Source: Vreelandella zhuhanensis
GTDB lineage: Bacteria > Pseudomonadota > Gammaproteobacteria > Pseudomonadales > Halomonadaceae
Assembly (NCBI RefSeq): GCF_009793355.1
Contig: NZ_WTKP01000001.1
Span: 248,001-312,000, forward strand
Length of the DNA stretch: 64,000 nucleotides
Direction: 5' to 3'
A program made the translations under genes and the position numbers. This document shows positions 51,383 to 61,873 of this stretch, one piece after another. Every line of letters begins with the position of its first letter. Position 1 is the first letter of the stretch. The notes beneath the pieces were generated by a model that saw only the letters and a list, made by a program, of their open reading frames with translations, was not told the DNA's origin and ran no database searches.

Positions 51383-52000
51383 TCAGCATGGCAAGCCCGC
51401 ATCATGCTCCCATGCGCCGTCCCACAGCGGTACACCTTGCCGGCTTAAAAGCTCGGCGGTTTCGTAAAGCGGCAACCCGACCACGGCAGAGTGGCTACCG
51501 GCGATACGCTCGACAAAAATCGCCGCTTTGCCCTGAATCGCATAGCCACCGGCTTTATCCTGTGGCTCGCCGGTACGCCAATAGGCTGCAATCTCAGCTT
51601 CACTCAAACGGCGCATCGTCACTTGAGTCGTGACACAGGCGGTTAGCATTCCCCCTGGTCCATGGACCGCCACGGCTGTCACGACGTCATGGCTGCGCCC
51701 GGAAAGTGAGCGCAGCATGGCAGCCGCATGATCAGCATCCTGCGGCTTACCCAGCACACAGTCGTCAAGCACCACGGCAGTGTCCGAACCAAGAATTGGC
51801 AAGTCGGTGCTCGGGATAGCCGCCGAGGCCTTGGCCATTGCCAAGCGGATCACATAATCAACGCTCACCTCACCTGGCAGCAGGGTCTCATCGACATCAC
51901 AGGCGATGATGTCCACCTTCACGCCGATGGAGGCCAATAATGCTTTGCGCCGCGGTGATGCCGATGCCAAGCATAACACCGGGAATTGAGGATGCGGCAT
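51383..52000 (-). CDS. maf: Maf-type nucleoside triphosphate pyrophosphatase (YhdE subfamily)
   Basis: House-cleaning pyrophosphatase; the YhdE subfamily hydrolyses dTTP, UTP and modified pyrimidine nucleotides. The N-terminal LCLASASPRRKALLASIGV and central ILGSDTAVVLDDCVLGKPQDADHAAAMLRSLSGRSHDVVTAVAV match Maf. AGGAG precedes ATG 52000, so the much longer open frame overlapping mreD is rejected; 205 residues. It is immediately downstream of mreD. Confidence 0.94.
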   Translation of the reverse strand: MPHPQFPVLCLASASPRRKALLASIGVKVDIIACDVDETLLPGEVSVDYVIRLAMAKASAAIPSTDLPILGSDTAVVLDDCVLGKPQDADHAAAMLRSLSGRSHDVVTAVAVHGPGGMLTACVTTQVTMRRLSEAEIAAYWRTGEPQDKAGGYAIQGKAAIFVERIAGSHSAVVGLPLYETAELLSRQGVPLWDGAWEHDAGLPC

Positions 52001-52017
52001 GTCAGCTCCTGGTTCTC

Positions 52018-52509
52018 CTAGTGGGTTCTTGCCAACCGCTGTTCCAGCGCCTTGAACAACGTAGCCAACCACGGCCACAGCGCAGCACTGATCAAGGAAG
52101 GAATCAAGAAGGCCAAGTGAATCGAAAACTCGCCGATCAAGGTACGCAGCCATTGCTCCGCCAATTGCACGATACCCAGCAGCACCAGCACCAGCACCGC
52201 TTGCTGGAGTAGGGAGTAAGCACGAAAACGCGGGTACAACAAGGCACATAGAAAGGCCAACAACGCAAGGGCCAAGGCATTTTGTCCCAAGGCAGTGCCT
52301 TCTATCAGGTCCAGCAGTATCCCCAATACAAAGCCGTGATAAACCCCGACTCTGTCCGGTGTACGCATGCACCAATAGATTAACGTCAACCCCAGCCAGT
52401 CAGGATGAAATACCTGCCAGCCCTCCGCCAATGGCATGACCTGCAAGCAAAGCGCCAGCAACAAGCTCAACCAGATCACCGCCCAGGAAATCACCGGAGC
52501 ACGCGCCAT
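52018..52509 (-). CDS. mreD: Rod shape-determining protein MreD
   Basis: Integral inner-membrane component of the elongasome. Its 163 residues with five hydrophobic segments start MARAPVISWAVIWLSLLLALCLQVMPL. DWLGLTLIYWCMRTPDRVGVYHGFVLGILLDLIEGTALGQNAL is the family core. Its ATG overlaps the last base of the mreC stop (TAATG), consistent with coupling. Confidence 0.95.
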   Translation of the reverse strand: MARAPVISWAVIWLSLLLALCLQVMPLAEGWQVFHPDWLGLTLIYWCMRTPDRVGVYHGFVLGILLDLIEGTALGQNALALALLAFLCALLYPRFRAYSLLQQAVLVLVLLGIVQLAEQWLRTLIGEFSIHLAFLIPSLISAALWPWLATLFKALEQRLARTH

Positions 52510-53447
52510 TATCTCGCCTCCCCGGCGTTACCGGCAGAACGTTGGGAGGCCACCCTTAGCGCGGCACGCAGTGCATTTCCCGAGAGAATCAAGGTTTCAT
52601 CCCATGCAATTTCTTCTATGGGTTTTTGCTTTGCCGGAAACAGTAACAGGAAGTGTCGCGAACGTTGCAACTGCGCCATCGGCTGAGCGGTGACACGGGC
52701 GAATGGCTGGCCAGGGTCGTGATAAACTTCGGTGACCTTCGCTACCGGGTATCCTACTGGGAACCGTCCTGCCAGGCCCGATGTGATGAGCAAGTCGCCT
52801 TCACGAATATCAGCGGTATCCGGCACATGCAGCACATTCAAGCTACCGTAGCGCCCCGCCCCCTGGACAATGAAACGCAGACCATTGCGGTTGACCTGTA
52901 CTGGCAAGGCATGGCTGGCATCTGCCAGCATCAACACTCGGCTGGAATAAGCGGATACCGCCGTAATCTGCCCCACCAGGCCGGAGGCATCAATCACCGG
53001 TTGACTCACGTAGGCGCCGTTGCGGTGCCCGCGATCAATGACCATCTGATGGCTGAAGGGATCATTATCCAGAGATAACAGCTCTGCCGTCATATACGGC
53101 ACATCCTTACGCTGCGCTGCACCCAACAATTCACGTAATTGCACATTTTCGGCGGTCAGGCTGGCCATGCGCTGGGCACGATGGGAAAGTGTCAGGATAT
53201 GCTCACGTAAATAGCGGTTTTCTTCTACCAGAGCACGCTGATCGGAGAGCGCAAGCGCTCCCCAGTTGAGCAAGTCACTGGGTACGCTGACCACCCACTG
53301 GATGGGCGCCACCACCATGGAAAGCTGGGCACGTACGTCTTCCATCCGCGTGAAACGCTGGTCGGCAAACATCAACGCACCCGCTGCCAGAGCACAGAAG
53401 AACAACCGATAGCCGGGCAGTGGTCCATGCGAGAACAGCGGTTTGAT
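52509..53447 (-). CDS. mreC: Rod shape-determining protein MreC (start codon unclear)
   Basis: Bitopic elongasome protein: N-terminal membrane helix, coiled coil (LVEENRYLREHILTLSHRAQRMASLTAENVQLREL) and a beta-barrel periplasmic domain with MVIDRGHRNGAYVSQPVIDASGLVGQI and SGLAGRFPVGYPVAKV. The conserved family N-terminus KPLFSHGP is encoded in frame, yet no ATG, GTG or TTG precedes it back to the in-frame TAG at 53474-53472. Candidate starts are ATC at 53447 (GGGGGAA seven bases upstream) or CTG at 53453. The first standard-type start is TTG at 53405, which would delete that segment. Coordinates use the ATC. Confidence 0.85.
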   Translation of the reverse strand: MKPLFSHGPLPGYRLFFCALAAGALMFADQRFTRMEDVRAQLSMVVAPIQWVVSVPSDLLNWGALALSDQRALVEENRYLREHILTLSHRAQRMASLTAENVQLRELLGAAQRKDVPYMTAELLSLDNDPFSHQMVIDRGHRNGAYVSQPVIDASGLVGQITAVSAYSSRVLMLADASHALPVQVNRNGLRFIVQGAGRYGSLNVLHVPDTADIREGDLLITSGLAGRFPVGYPVAKVTEVYHDPGQPFARVTAQPMAQLQRSRHFLLLFPAKQKPIEEIAWDETLILSGNALRAALRVASQRSAGNAGEAR

Positions 53448-53497
53448 AGGCAGTTCCCCCGCGGTTGACCGCTATCTAGATCGATGCAGTTAAACGC

Positions 53498-54547
<1,050 letters not shown>

Positions 54548-54681
54548 CTAGTGCAGACCGGGAACCCTGTGCGGACGCAAACGGTATCACCGCAACCCCC
54601 CGGCAGCAAGCATGAGTCGCGTGCCACGCTGCCCGTTGGGGCCAATATGTGGTACCTTTTGCGGTTATTTTCCTGTGATAG

Positions 54682-54749
54682 TCGATGTCACCATCGAGCA
54701 GGATCTTTTGACCACGATTTTTCGACATCTCGTCTGGAGATGTGTTTTC
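54682..54749 (+). promoter_or_regulatory. Two perfect hairpins in the gatCAB leader
   Basis: TCGATG-TCAC-CATCGA (54682-54697) and ACATCTC-GTCTG-GAGATGT (54725-54743), the latter followed by GTTTTCA. The second resembles a weak terminator 28 bases ahead of gatC, so an attenuator-like leader is possible. Function is inferred only from structure. Confidence 0.45.
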
Positions 54750-54776
54750 ACCCACGTTCGCGAGGACATTTCGATC

Positions 54777-55064
54777 ATGGCGCTTGAAGATTCTCATGTG
54801 CGTCGGGCTGCGCACCTGGCCCGGCTCGCTGTCAGTGACGACCAGGCTCGCGGCTTCGTCGACGACCTGAACCGTATTCTGGAGATGGTCGATCAACTCC
54901 AAGGCCTGGACACCGAAGGCGTTGTCCCCCTGGCCCATCCCCTGGATGCCACCCAGCGCTTACGCGCCGACGAAGTCACCGAGTCAAGCCAACGCGATAC
55001 GTTCCAGTACTCGGCCCCCGCCGTGGAAAACGGCCTGTACCTCGTCCCGCGTGTGGTGGAATGA
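54777..55064 (+). CDS. gatC: Asp/Glu-tRNA amidotransferase subunit GatC
   Basis: Small subunit that stabilises GatA in the GatCAB amidotransferase, which converts Glu-tRNA(Gln) or Asp-tRNA(Asn) to the amide forms. Its 95 residues: HVRRAAHLARLAVSDDQARGFVDDLNRILEMVDQLQGLDTEGVVPLAHPLD then RADEVTESSQRDTFQYSAPAVENGLYLVPRVVE. GAGGA precedes ATG 54777. It is 63 bases upstream of gatA. Confidence 0.96.
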   Translation: MALEDSHVRRAAHLARLAVSDDQARGFVDDLNRILEMVDQLQGLDTEGVVPLAHPLDATQRLRADEVTESSQRDTFQYSAPAVENGLYLVPRVVE

Positions 55065-55127
55065 CGCCGAGCACGCGCCTTTGCTGCCTGTATTTTTCTT
55101 CGGCAACCTTGATGGAGCCTCTGGGCC

Positions 55128-56588
55128 ATGCATGACAAGACAGTCACCCAACTCGCGGCGGCCTTGGCCGGCGGCGAGCTCTCCAGCCGCGAGCTGACCT
55201 ACCATTATCTGCAACGTATCGAACGCCTCGACGGCAAACTGAACAGTTTTATCACAGTGACCGCCGAGCAGGCCCTGAAAGCGGCAGATGCCGCTGACCA
55301 GGCCCGCGCCAAGGGCAATGCCGGCCTGTTGACGGGTGTCCCGCTAGCACTCAAGGACATCTTCTGTACCGAGGGAGTCAAGACCAGCTGCGGCTCGAAG
55401 ATGCTGGATACCTTCATTGCCCCCTATAACGCCACCGTGGTGGAAAAACTCAATGCCGCCGGCACGGTGTCACTGGGCAAGACCAACATGGATGAGTTTG
55501 CCATGGGCTCCTCGAACGAGTCGAGCTTCTATGGGCCGGTGAAAAACCCCTGGGATCTTTCCGCCGTACCCGGCGGCAGCTCCGGCGGCAGTGCCGCGGC
55601 GGTCGCGGCGGGTTTGGTGCCCGCCGCCATGGGCACCGATACCGGCGGCTCGATTCGCCAGCCAGCGGCATTCTGTGGCATCACCGGGCTCAAGCCTACC
55701 TACGGCCGAGTATCGCGCTATGGCATCATTGCCTATGCATCGAGCCTCGACCAAGCAGGCCCGATGGCCCGCACTGCGGAAGATTGCGCTCACTTGCTGA
55801 ATCATATCGCCGGCCACGACCTGCGTGATTCCACCAGTCTGGCCCGCGGGGTACCCGATTATCTGGAAACCCTCGACGCGCCGCTTTCCGGACTCAAGAT
55901 CGGCCTGCCCAAAGAATATTTCGGCGATGGACTGGATGCCGACGTAGCAGCTGCCGTGCGCGAAGCAGTCAGGGTATATGAATCCCTGGGTGCCACAGTA
56001 CGCGAGGTTAGCCTGCCGCATACGCATTACGCGATTCCGGCCTATTACGTCATTGCTCCGGCGGAAGCTTCCTCGAACCTGGCGCGCTATGACGGCGTGC
56101 GCTTCGGCCATCGCTGCGAAAACCCGCTGGACTTGACCGATCTCTACAAGCGCTCTCGCGATGAAGGTTTTGGCGACGAGGTGAAACGTCGCATCCTGAT
56201 CGGCACCCACACGCTGTCCGAAGGTTTCTTCGATGCCTACTACAAGAAAGCCCAGCAGGTACGCCGCTTGATTCGTCAAGATTTCCTGGATGCTTTCGAA
56301 GAGGTCGACGTTCTGATGGGGCCTGCCTCCCCCAGCCCGGCTTTCGACCTCGGCGCCAAGAAAGACCCGGTATCGATGTACCTCCAGGATATCTACACCA
56401 TTTCCGTTAACCTGGCGGGCATTCCCGGCATCAGTGTACCGGCAGGGTTTGTCGGCAATCGTCCGGTAGGCTTGCAGATTCTGGGCACCCACTTTGCCGA
56501 AGCGCAACTGCTTAACGTAGCCCACAAGTTCCAACAGGCGACCGACTGGCACCGCCAACGCCCCGCCTTTGCCAAGGAGAACGCATGA
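55128..56588 (+). CDS. gatA: Asp/Glu-tRNA amidotransferase subunit GatA
   Basis: Amidase-signature glutaminase subunit generating ammonia for transamidation. The Ser-cisSer-Lys triad is K76 (PLALKDIF), S151 ([12 protein letters not shown]) and S175 ([13 protein letters not shown]). Its 486 residues match the family. It overlaps gatB by four bases (ATGA at 56585-56588). A long open frame on the opposite strand is a by-product of codon bias. Confidence 0.97.
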   Translation: MHDKTVTQLAAALAGGELSSRELTYHYLQRIERLDGKLNSFITVTAEQALKAADAADQARAKGNAGLLTGVPLALKDIFCTEGVKTSCGSKMLDTFIAPYNATVVEKLNAAGTVSLGKTNMDEFAMGSSNESSFYGPVKNPWDLSAVPGGSSGGSAAAVAAGLVPAAMGTDTGGSIRQPAAFCGITGLKPTYGRVSRYGIIAYASSLDQAGPMARTAEDCAHLLNHIAGHDLRDSTSLARGVPDYLETLDAPLSGLKIGLPKEYFGDGLDADVAAAVREAVRVYESLGATVREVSLPHTHYAIPAYYVIAPAEASSNLARYDGVRFGHRCENPLDLTDLYKRSRDEGFGDEVKRRILIGTHTLSEGFFDAYYKKAQQVRRLIRQDFLDAFEEVDVLMGPASPSPAFDLGAKKDPVSMYLQDIYTISVNLAGIPGISVPAGFVGNRPVGLQILGTHFAEAQLLNVAHKFQQATDWHRQRPAFAKENA

Positions 56589-58042
56589 TGCAATGGGAAA
56601 CCGTGATCGGGCTTGAGGTCCACGTTCAACTTGCCACCCGCTCCAAGATCTTTTCCGGTGCCTCCACGGCGTTCGGCGCCGAGCCCAACACTCAGGCCTG
56701 CGCAGTGGACCTAGGGCTCCCAGGGGTACTGCCGGTGCTCAATGAAGCAGCCGTATCCATGGCTGTGCAGTTCGGCCTGGCGGTTCATGCACAGATTCCC
56801 GAGGTATCGGTGTTCGATCGCAAGAACTACTTCTACCCGGACCTGCCCAAGGGCTACCAGACCAGCCAGATGTATCACCCCATCGTGGGCCCGGGGGAAG
56901 TGGAAGTCAGCCTTGAGGATGGCAGCACCAAGCCCATCCGCATTCATCATGCCCACCTGGAGGAAGATGCCGGGAAATCATTACATGAAGACTTTCACGG
57001 CATGACCGGGATCGACCTGAACCGCGCCGGCACTCCACTGCTCGAGATCGTCTCCGAACCCGACATGCGCAACGCCAAGGAGGCCGCCGCCTTCCTCAAG
57101 GCCATTCACTCGATCGTGACCTATCTGGGCATCTCCAACGGCAACATGGCCGAAGGCTCGATGCGTTGCGACGTCAACGTCTCGGTACGTCCTCAGGGTC
57201 AAGCCAGCCTGGGCACCCGCGCGGAAGTCAAGAACGTCAACTCCTTTCGCTTCGTCGAGCGCGCTATCGCCTTCGAGGTCGAGCGTCAGATCGAGCTGAT
57301 CGAAGATGGCGGCAAGGTCATCCAGGAAACTCGGCTGTACGATCCTGAACGTGATGAAACCCGTAGCATGCGCACCAAGGAAGAAGCCAACGACTACCGC
57401 TACTTCCCTTGCCCTGACCTCTTGCCGGTGGTGCTTGATCAAGCCTACGTGGAGCATCTGCGTGGCCAATTGCCGGAACTTCCCGCCGCCAAGCGTGAAC
57501 GTTTCGAGCGTGAGCTGGGGCTTTCTGCCTATGACGCTGGCGTGCTTTCGGCCAGCCGCGACATGGCCGAATACTTCGAGGAAGTGAAAACCGTGTGCGG
57601 CGATGCCAAACAGGCGGCCAACTGGGTACAAGGGGAGCTTTCCGGCGCACTCAATCGTGAGAACCTGGTGATTACCCAAAGCCCGGTCTCCGCTCGCCAA
57701 CTGGGGGAGCTGGTTAGCCGAGTGATGGACGACACCATCAGCGGCAAGGCCGCCAAGCAAGTCTTCCAAGCACTCTGGAACGGCCAGGGACATTCGGCTG
57801 ATGACGTGATTGAGGCCCAAGGATTGAAGCAGGTTACCGACAGTGGCGCCATCGAAGCGATGATCGACCAGGTGATCGCCGACAGTCCCGCCCAAGTCGC
57901 CCAGTATTGTGATGCCGAACCGGAAAAACGCGGCAAGATGATCGGTTATTTCGTGGGCCAGGTAATGAAGGCCTCTCGCGGTACGGCCAACCCTCAGCAG
58001 GTCAATGGGCTACTCAAGGAGAAGCTCGACGCCCTGCTGTAA
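56585..58042 (+). CDS. gatB: Asp/Glu-tRNA amidotransferase subunit GatB
   Basis: Kinase/transamidase subunit that binds the misacylated tRNA. N-terminal [26 protein letters not shown] and the zinc/active-site region [21 protein letters not shown] are family signatures; the C-terminal YqeY-like helical domain reads [32 protein letters not shown]. Its 485 residues are full length. Last gene of gatCAB. Confidence 0.97.
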   Translation: MMQWETVIGLEVHVQLATRSKIFSGASTAFGAEPNTQACAVDLGLPGVLPVLNEAAVSMAVQFGLAVHAQIPEVSVFDRKNYFYPDLPKGYQTSQMYHPIVGPGEVEVSLEDGSTKPIRIHHAHLEEDAGKSLHEDFHGMTGIDLNRAGTPLLEIVSEPDMRNAKEAAAFLKAIHSIVTYLGISNGNMAEGSMRCDVNVSVRPQGQASLGTRAEVKNVNSFRFVERAIAFEVERQIELIEDGGKVIQETRLYDPERDETRSMRTKEEANDYRYFPCPDLLPVVLDQAYVEHLRGQLPELPAAKRERFERELGLSAYDAGVLSASRDMAEYFEEVKTVCGDAKQAANWVQGELSGALNRENLVITQSPVSARQLGELVSRVMDDTISGKAAKQVFQALWNGQGHSADDVIEAQGLKQVTDSGAIEAMIDQVIADSPAQVAQYCDAEPEKRGKMIGYFVGQVMKASRGTANPQQVNGLLKEKLDALL

Positions 58043-58084
58043 GTAAGCGAAAGTCTTCCAGGCACGCAATTCCTCGGCAAACAA

Positions 58085-58123
58085 CCAAAGGTCGCCGCGA
58101 ACATGATGTGCGGCGGCCTTTGG
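58085..58123. terminator. Bidirectional terminator between gatB and sixA
   Basis: CCAAAGG-T-CGCCGC and GCGGCG-G-CCTTTGG form a long stem (58085-58098 with 58110-58123) in the convergent gap. U-runs are weak on both sides (TTGTTTG after the minus-strand stem), so efficiency is uncertain, but placement suits both units. Confidence 0.65.
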
Positions 58124-58126
58124 CGT

Positions 58127-58642
58127 TCAGCGCAACTCGGGCTGGAAAAAACCGGCCAAGGTGGCACAGCCCGACGCCCAGACCTCGGCCTTGAGTTCGG
58201 CGATGGCGGCGGGTGAGAATCCCGGCCCGCAGCCAAGCCGCCCTTCCACCATCAAGCCGGTCAGATCAGCCACCAACGGCATATGACTCACCAGCAGCAA
58301 CGGCTGACGTTCCGGCTGGGCCAGCAACCATTCGTTGACCTCGCGCGGGTTATCCTCGGGCGTGATCAGTCCCAGCGTTTCCACCGTTACGTTCAATGCT
58401 CTACCGACCGCCTGAGCGGTTTGCTGGGCACGATGATAAGGGCTTGCCAGAAGCCGCAGTCCTGCCAATTCGCCCTGCTCAGCGCACCCAGCCAGCCAGG
58501 CGGCCACCTGCTCAGCCTGTTGCGCACCGCGCAGCGTCAAGCGACGTTCTGCATCCGGCACGCCCATGGCAGCCTCTGCATGGCGCATGATCAATAACGT
58601 ATTGGTAGCATCTCCATTCATCTTGATACGGCGGTTATTCAT
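58127..58642 (-). CDS. sixA: Phosphohistidine phosphatase SixA
   Basis: Histidine-phosphatase-superfamily enzyme; SixA dephosphorylates phosphohistidine on HPt domains or on nitrogen-PTS proteins. The catalytic motif RHA is at residues 20-22 ([12 protein letters not shown]), with [34 protein letters not shown] and [18 protein letters not shown] following. It has 171 residues. The start forms an ATGA overlap with gpsA. npr/ptsN in the same window are plausible physiological partners, by analogy with Escherichia coli. Confidence 0.93.
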   Translation of the reverse strand: MNNRRIKMNGDATNTLLIMRHAEAAMGVPDAERRLTLRGAQQAEQVAAWLAGCAEQGELAGLRLLASPYHRAQQTAQAVGRALNVTVETLGLITPEDNPREVNEWLLAQPERQPLLLVSHMPLVADLTGLMVEGRLGCGPGFSPAAIAELKAEVWASGCATLAGFFQPELR

Positions 58643-59706
58643 TCACGCCACTCGCCTGATTCACGATGAGCTTGCTGGACTGCCTCTCGAGGCAGGATGA
58701 ACTCCACGTCACTGCTTTGCTCCCCGAGCATCAAGTAACCCGCCATGTCACGAGCGGGAACGCCTTCGAACAATACTTTATAAAGGCCTTCGGCGAGCGG
58801 CATGTAAACACCCGCTTCGCGTGCCTTGGCGCATACCAGGCGCACGGTATTGACCCCTTCGGCGACCTGGCCCAGAGACTCGACTGCCTGCTCGAGCGAA
58901 TCGCCCTTTCCCAGGGCGTAGCCCACACGATAATTACGCGAGAGATTGGAAGAACAGGTGACGATCAAGTCGCCTACACCCGCCAAACCGAGAAACGTCA
59001 TGGGATTGGCACCCTGAACCACGGCAAACCGACTCATCTCCGCCAAGGCTCTTGTCATCAGCATGCTGCGGGTGTTTTCACCCATGCCCAGTGCAGCTGC
59101 CATGCCGGCTGCAATCGCGTAGATATTCTTAAGCGCCCCCGCCAGCTCGACCCCATGGCGGTCGTTGCTGGCGTAGACGCGAAAATAACCACACCCAAGC
59201 GCCTGCTGGACACGAGTGCGGGTCAGGGCATCGTAGCTGGCAATGACGGTAGCCGTGAGTTGCTTGTCGGCAATTTCCGAGGCCAGGTTGGGGCCGGCGA
59301 TCACCCCGATATGGGTAAAGCCAGTTTCCTGCTCAAGCACTTGGCTCATCAGCAAAAAGCTATCCTGCTCGATGCCCTTGGTAGTGCTTACCAGAATATG
59401 CTCCGGTTTGAGCCAGGGTTTGGCAGTTTGCACCACACTACGGAACGCTTTCGAGGGAATCGCAATCAGTACCAGCTCGGCATCTTCGAGCACCTGAGCC
59501 ATCTCGGTCGATGCCTCGACCGCGGGATTCATGGCGTAATTGGGTAGATAGCGCCCATTTCGATGCTCGCGGTTGATCTGCTCAACCAGCGCCGCATCCC
59601 GCATCCATTGGCGCACCCGAGCGCCATTGTCGGCAGCAATGCTCGCCAGCGCGGTGCCGAAACTTCCGCCGCCCAACACGGCGACCTTGATCTGTTGCTC
59701 AGACAT
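58639..59706 (-). CDS. gpsA: Glycerol-3-phosphate dehydrogenase [NAD(P)+] GpsA
   Basis: Reduces dihydroxyacetone phosphate to sn-glycerol-3-phosphate for phospholipid synthesis. The Rossmann motif [21 protein letters not shown] is N-terminal; [26 protein letters not shown] (catalytic Lys in ALKN) and [23 protein letters not shown] follow. Its 355 residues are slightly longer than usual at the C-terminus. It is upstream of and coupled to sixA. Confidence 0.96.
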   Translation of the reverse strand: MSEQQIKVAVLGGGSFGTALASIAADNGARVRQWMRDAALVEQINREHRNGRYLPNYAMNPAVEASTEMAQVLEDAELVLIAIPSKAFRSVVQTAKPWLKPEHILVSTTKGIEQDSFLLMSQVLEQETGFTHIGVIAGPNLASEIADKQLTATVIASYDALTRTRVQQALGCGYFRVYASNDRHGVELAGALKNIYAIAAGMAAALGMGENTRSMLMTRALAEMSRFAVVQGANPMTFLGLAGVGDLIVTCSSNLSRNYRVGYALGKGDSLEQAVESLGQVAEGVNTVRLVCAKAREAGVYMPLAEGLYKVLFEGVPARDMAGYLMLGEQSSDVEFILPREAVQQAHRESGEWRE

Positions 59707-59763
59707 GACGGTTTCCTGAAGCTATCTCACTGAACGAAGTGTCTACTTTACTCCCTACCCTAT

Positions 59764-59800
59764 CAAAACAAACGGCCCGCTTGGTGATCCAAGCGGGCCG
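59764..59800 (-). terminator. Terminator after htpG
   Basis: A perfect 12-base stem CGGCCCGCTTGG / CCAAGCGGGCCG with a 4-base loop, followed on the minus strand by TTTGTTTTG. It lies 21 bases past the htpG stop and separates htpG from gpsA-sixA. Confidence 0.92.
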
Positions 59801-59820
59801 CAATAGGCGTTAGTAATACA

Positions 59821-61725
59821 TCAGGCAGTCAGCAAGCTATTCAAGCGTTTGACATACGTCGCGGGGTCATCGAGATGGCCGCCTTCGGCAATGATCGCCT
59901 GATCGAGCAGGATGTGCGCAAGCTCGGTGAAACGCTCGCCTTCAGTGCTTTCCAGACGTGCCACCAGAGGATGCGAAGGATTGAGTTCCAGAATCGGCTT
60001 GACTTCAGGCAAGGTCTGGCCGGCCGCTTCCATGATACGCCGCATCTGAAAGCCCATTTCATGCTCGGGCAATACCACACAGGCGGGAGAATCGGTCAGA
60101 CGATTCGTCACCTTGACCTCTTGCACGCTAGCCCCCAAGGCATCCTTGACCTGCTTGACCAGCTCTTCCTTGGATTTGGCGGTTTCCTCCTGGGCCTTCT
60201 TTTCTTCCTCGTCTTCTACATCGCCGAGATCCAGCTCGCCCTTGGCCACGTCGGCAAAGGATTTGCCGTCGAAATCGGTAAGATGGTTCATCAGCCACTC
60301 ATCGACACGATCCGAGAGCAACAGTACTTCGATGCCCTTCTTGCGGAAAATCTCCAGGTGCGGGCTGCTCTTGGCGGCATTGAAGCTATCCGCCACGATG
60401 TAATAGATCTTCTGCTGGCCTTCCTTCATCCGCTCGACATAATCAGCAAGCGACTGATTCTGGATCGCGATGTCGGTATGCGTCGTGGCAAAGCGCAGCA
60501 GCTCGGCGATCTTTTCGCGGTTGGCGGCGTCTTCGCCCGGGCCTTCCTTGAGCACGCTGCCGAAGGTATTCCAGAAGGTCTGGTACTGCTCCTTGTCCTT
60601 GGCAAGCTTCTCGAGCATATCCAGACCACGCTTGGTCAGGGCACCCTTGATCTTGTCGACCTTGGGATCTTGCTGGAGCAATTCACGAGACACGTTCAAC
60701 GACAGGTCGCGGGTATCCAGCACTCCCTTGATGAAACGCAGATACAGCGGCAGGAACTGCTCGGCATCGTCCATGATGAAGACACGCTGCACATACAGCT
60801 TCACGCCACGCGCACCGTCACGCTCGTAAAGATCGAACGGTGCCCGGCTGGGCACGTACAGCAAGCTTGTATACTCAAGCTTGCCTTCCACCTTGTTGTG
60901 ACTCCAGGTCAGCGGATCGTTAAAGTCGTGGGCGACGTGCTTGTAGAAGGCCTTGTATTCGTCGTCACTGATATCGCTCTTGGGGCGCACCCACAAGGCC
61001 GTCGCTTCATTGACGGTCTCCCAGGTGACGACTTCGCTGCCCTCGATGGGGTTGCCTTCATCGTCCTTGGCCGTCTCGAGCTTGGGCATGCGCACCGGCA
61101 CTTCGATATGGTCCGAATATTTGCGCACCAGCCCCTGCAACCGATAATCGTCGGCAAATTCCCGGGCATCCTCTTTCAGGTGCAAGATGATTTCCGTACC
61201 GTGGAGCTCGCGCTCGATTTGCGCAACGGTGAATTCACCTTCGCCTTTGGAGCGCCATTCGATGCCTTCAGCATGGTCACTACCCGCCTTGCGCGTGCGA
61301 ACGGTGACTTCATCGGCGACGATGAAGGAAGAATAGAAGCCGACCCCGAACTGGCCAATCAGATTGGCATCTTTTTGCTGTTCACCGGAAAGCTGCTGAA
61401 GAAACTCGGCGGTACCGCTGCGTGCGATAGTGCCCAGGTTACTGATCACCTCATCACGGTTCATCCCGATCCCGTTATCACGCACGGTCACGGTATTGGT
61501 GTCATGATCGTGTTCGATCTCGATACGCAGTTCACTATCATTTTCATACAACGCATCGTTGTCGAGAGCGGCGTAGCGTAACTTGTCGCAGGCATCGGCA
61601 CCGTTGGAAATCAGCTCACGCAGGAAAATCTCCCGATTCGAATACAGGGAATTAATCATCAAATTCAGAAGCTGTTTGACTTCGGTCTGGAAACCCAGCG
61701 TTTCTTCATGTGTTGCAGTCGTCAT
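59821..61725 (-). CDS. htpG: Chaperone HtpG (Hsp90)
   Basis: Bacterial Hsp90 ATP-dependent chaperone. N-terminal GHKL ATP site: [45 protein letters not shown] and [16 protein letters not shown]; middle domain with [42 protein letters not shown]-terminal dimerisation domain. Its 634 residues are full length. It is preceded by a consensus heat-shock promoter and a structured leader. A 568-residue opposite-strand open frame is a shadow. Confidence 0.98.
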   Translation of the reverse strand: MTTATHEETLGFQTEVKQLLNLMINSLYSNREIFLRELISNGADACDKLRYAALDNDALYENDSELRIEIEHDHDTNTVTVRDNGIGMNRDEVISNLGTIARSGTAEFLQQLSGEQQKDANLIGQFGVGFYSSFIVADEVTVRTRKAGSDHAEGIEWRSKGEGEFTVAQIERELHGTEIILHLKEDAREFADDYRLQGLVRKYSDHIEVPVRMPKLETAKDDEGNPIEGSEVVTWETVNEATALWVRPKSDISDDEYKAFYKHVAHDFNDPLTWSHNKVEGKLEYTSLLYVPSRAPFDLYERDGARGVKLYVQRVFIMDDAEQFLPLYLRFIKGVLDTRDLSLNVSRELLQQDPKVDKIKGALTKRGLDMLEKLAKDKEQYQTFWNTFGSVLKEGPGEDAANREKIAELLRFATTHTDIAIQNQSLADYVERMKEGQQKIYYIVADSFNAAKSSPHLEIFRKKGIEVLLLSDRVDEWLMNHLTDFDGKSFADVAKGELDLGDVEDEEEKKAQEETAKSKEELVKQVKDALGASVQEVKVTNRLTDSPACVVLPEHEMGFQMRRIMEAAGQTLPEVKPILELNPSHPLVARLESTEGERFTELAHILLDQAIIAEGGHLDDPATYVKRLNSLLTA

Positions 61726-61808
61726 GCATCAGTCCTCGTCTATCATTGGGGAGGAGCGGCACATCATGACCGGATGACAATCGTCATGATGTTGCGGCGT
61801 AAAAACCT
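61726..61808 (-). promoter_or_regulatory. htpG 5' leader with inverted repeat and SD-pairing segment
   Basis: The leader holds a perfect 10-base inverted repeat, ACATCATGAC (61761-61770) with GTCATGATGT (61783-61792), and a competing ATGAC-AATC-GTCAT stem inside it. Nearer the start, TCCTC (minus strand, 61755-61751) can pair with the GAGGA ribosome site (61737-61733). A temperature-responsive leader is conceivable; no known thermometer family was recognised. Confidence 0.45.
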
Positions 61809-61815
61809 GAGCGTG

Positions 61816-61843
61816 ATATGGGGGTGGGTGACGACTTTTCAAG
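61816..61843 (-). promoter_or_regulatory. Sigma-32 heat-shock promoter of htpG
   Basis: On the minus strand CTTGAA (61843-61838) and CCCCATAT (61823-61816) are separated by 14 bases, matching the sigma-32 consensus CTTGAAA-N11-16-CCCCATNT. It lies in the gap between the DUF1232 gene stop and htpG, so transcription would begin near 61808. Confidence 0.8.
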
Positions 61844-61873
61844 CAATGATTCAATCCACTATGAGCGCTTGCG

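Noticed and set aside
52001..52375. N-terminal extension of the maf frame
   Set aside because: It overlaps mreD entirely in another frame; the ribosome site and family start are at 52000.
54551..54787. Open frame ending inside the gatC start, considered as a leader peptide
   Set aside because: No convincing ribosome site and no run of Glu, Gln, Asp or Asn codons that would support attenuation by amidated amino acids.
55470..56558. 362-codon open frame on the minus strand, antisense to gatA
   Set aside because: Shadow of gatA in codon-biased DNA; no family features.
56981..57895. 304-codon open frame on the minus strand, antisense to gatB
   Set aside because: Shadow of gatB; no start signal or motif.
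59875..61581. 568-codon open frame on the plus strand, antisense to htpG
   Set aside because: It mirrors htpG codons, has no recognisable domain or ribosome site, and htpG is unmistakable on the other strand.
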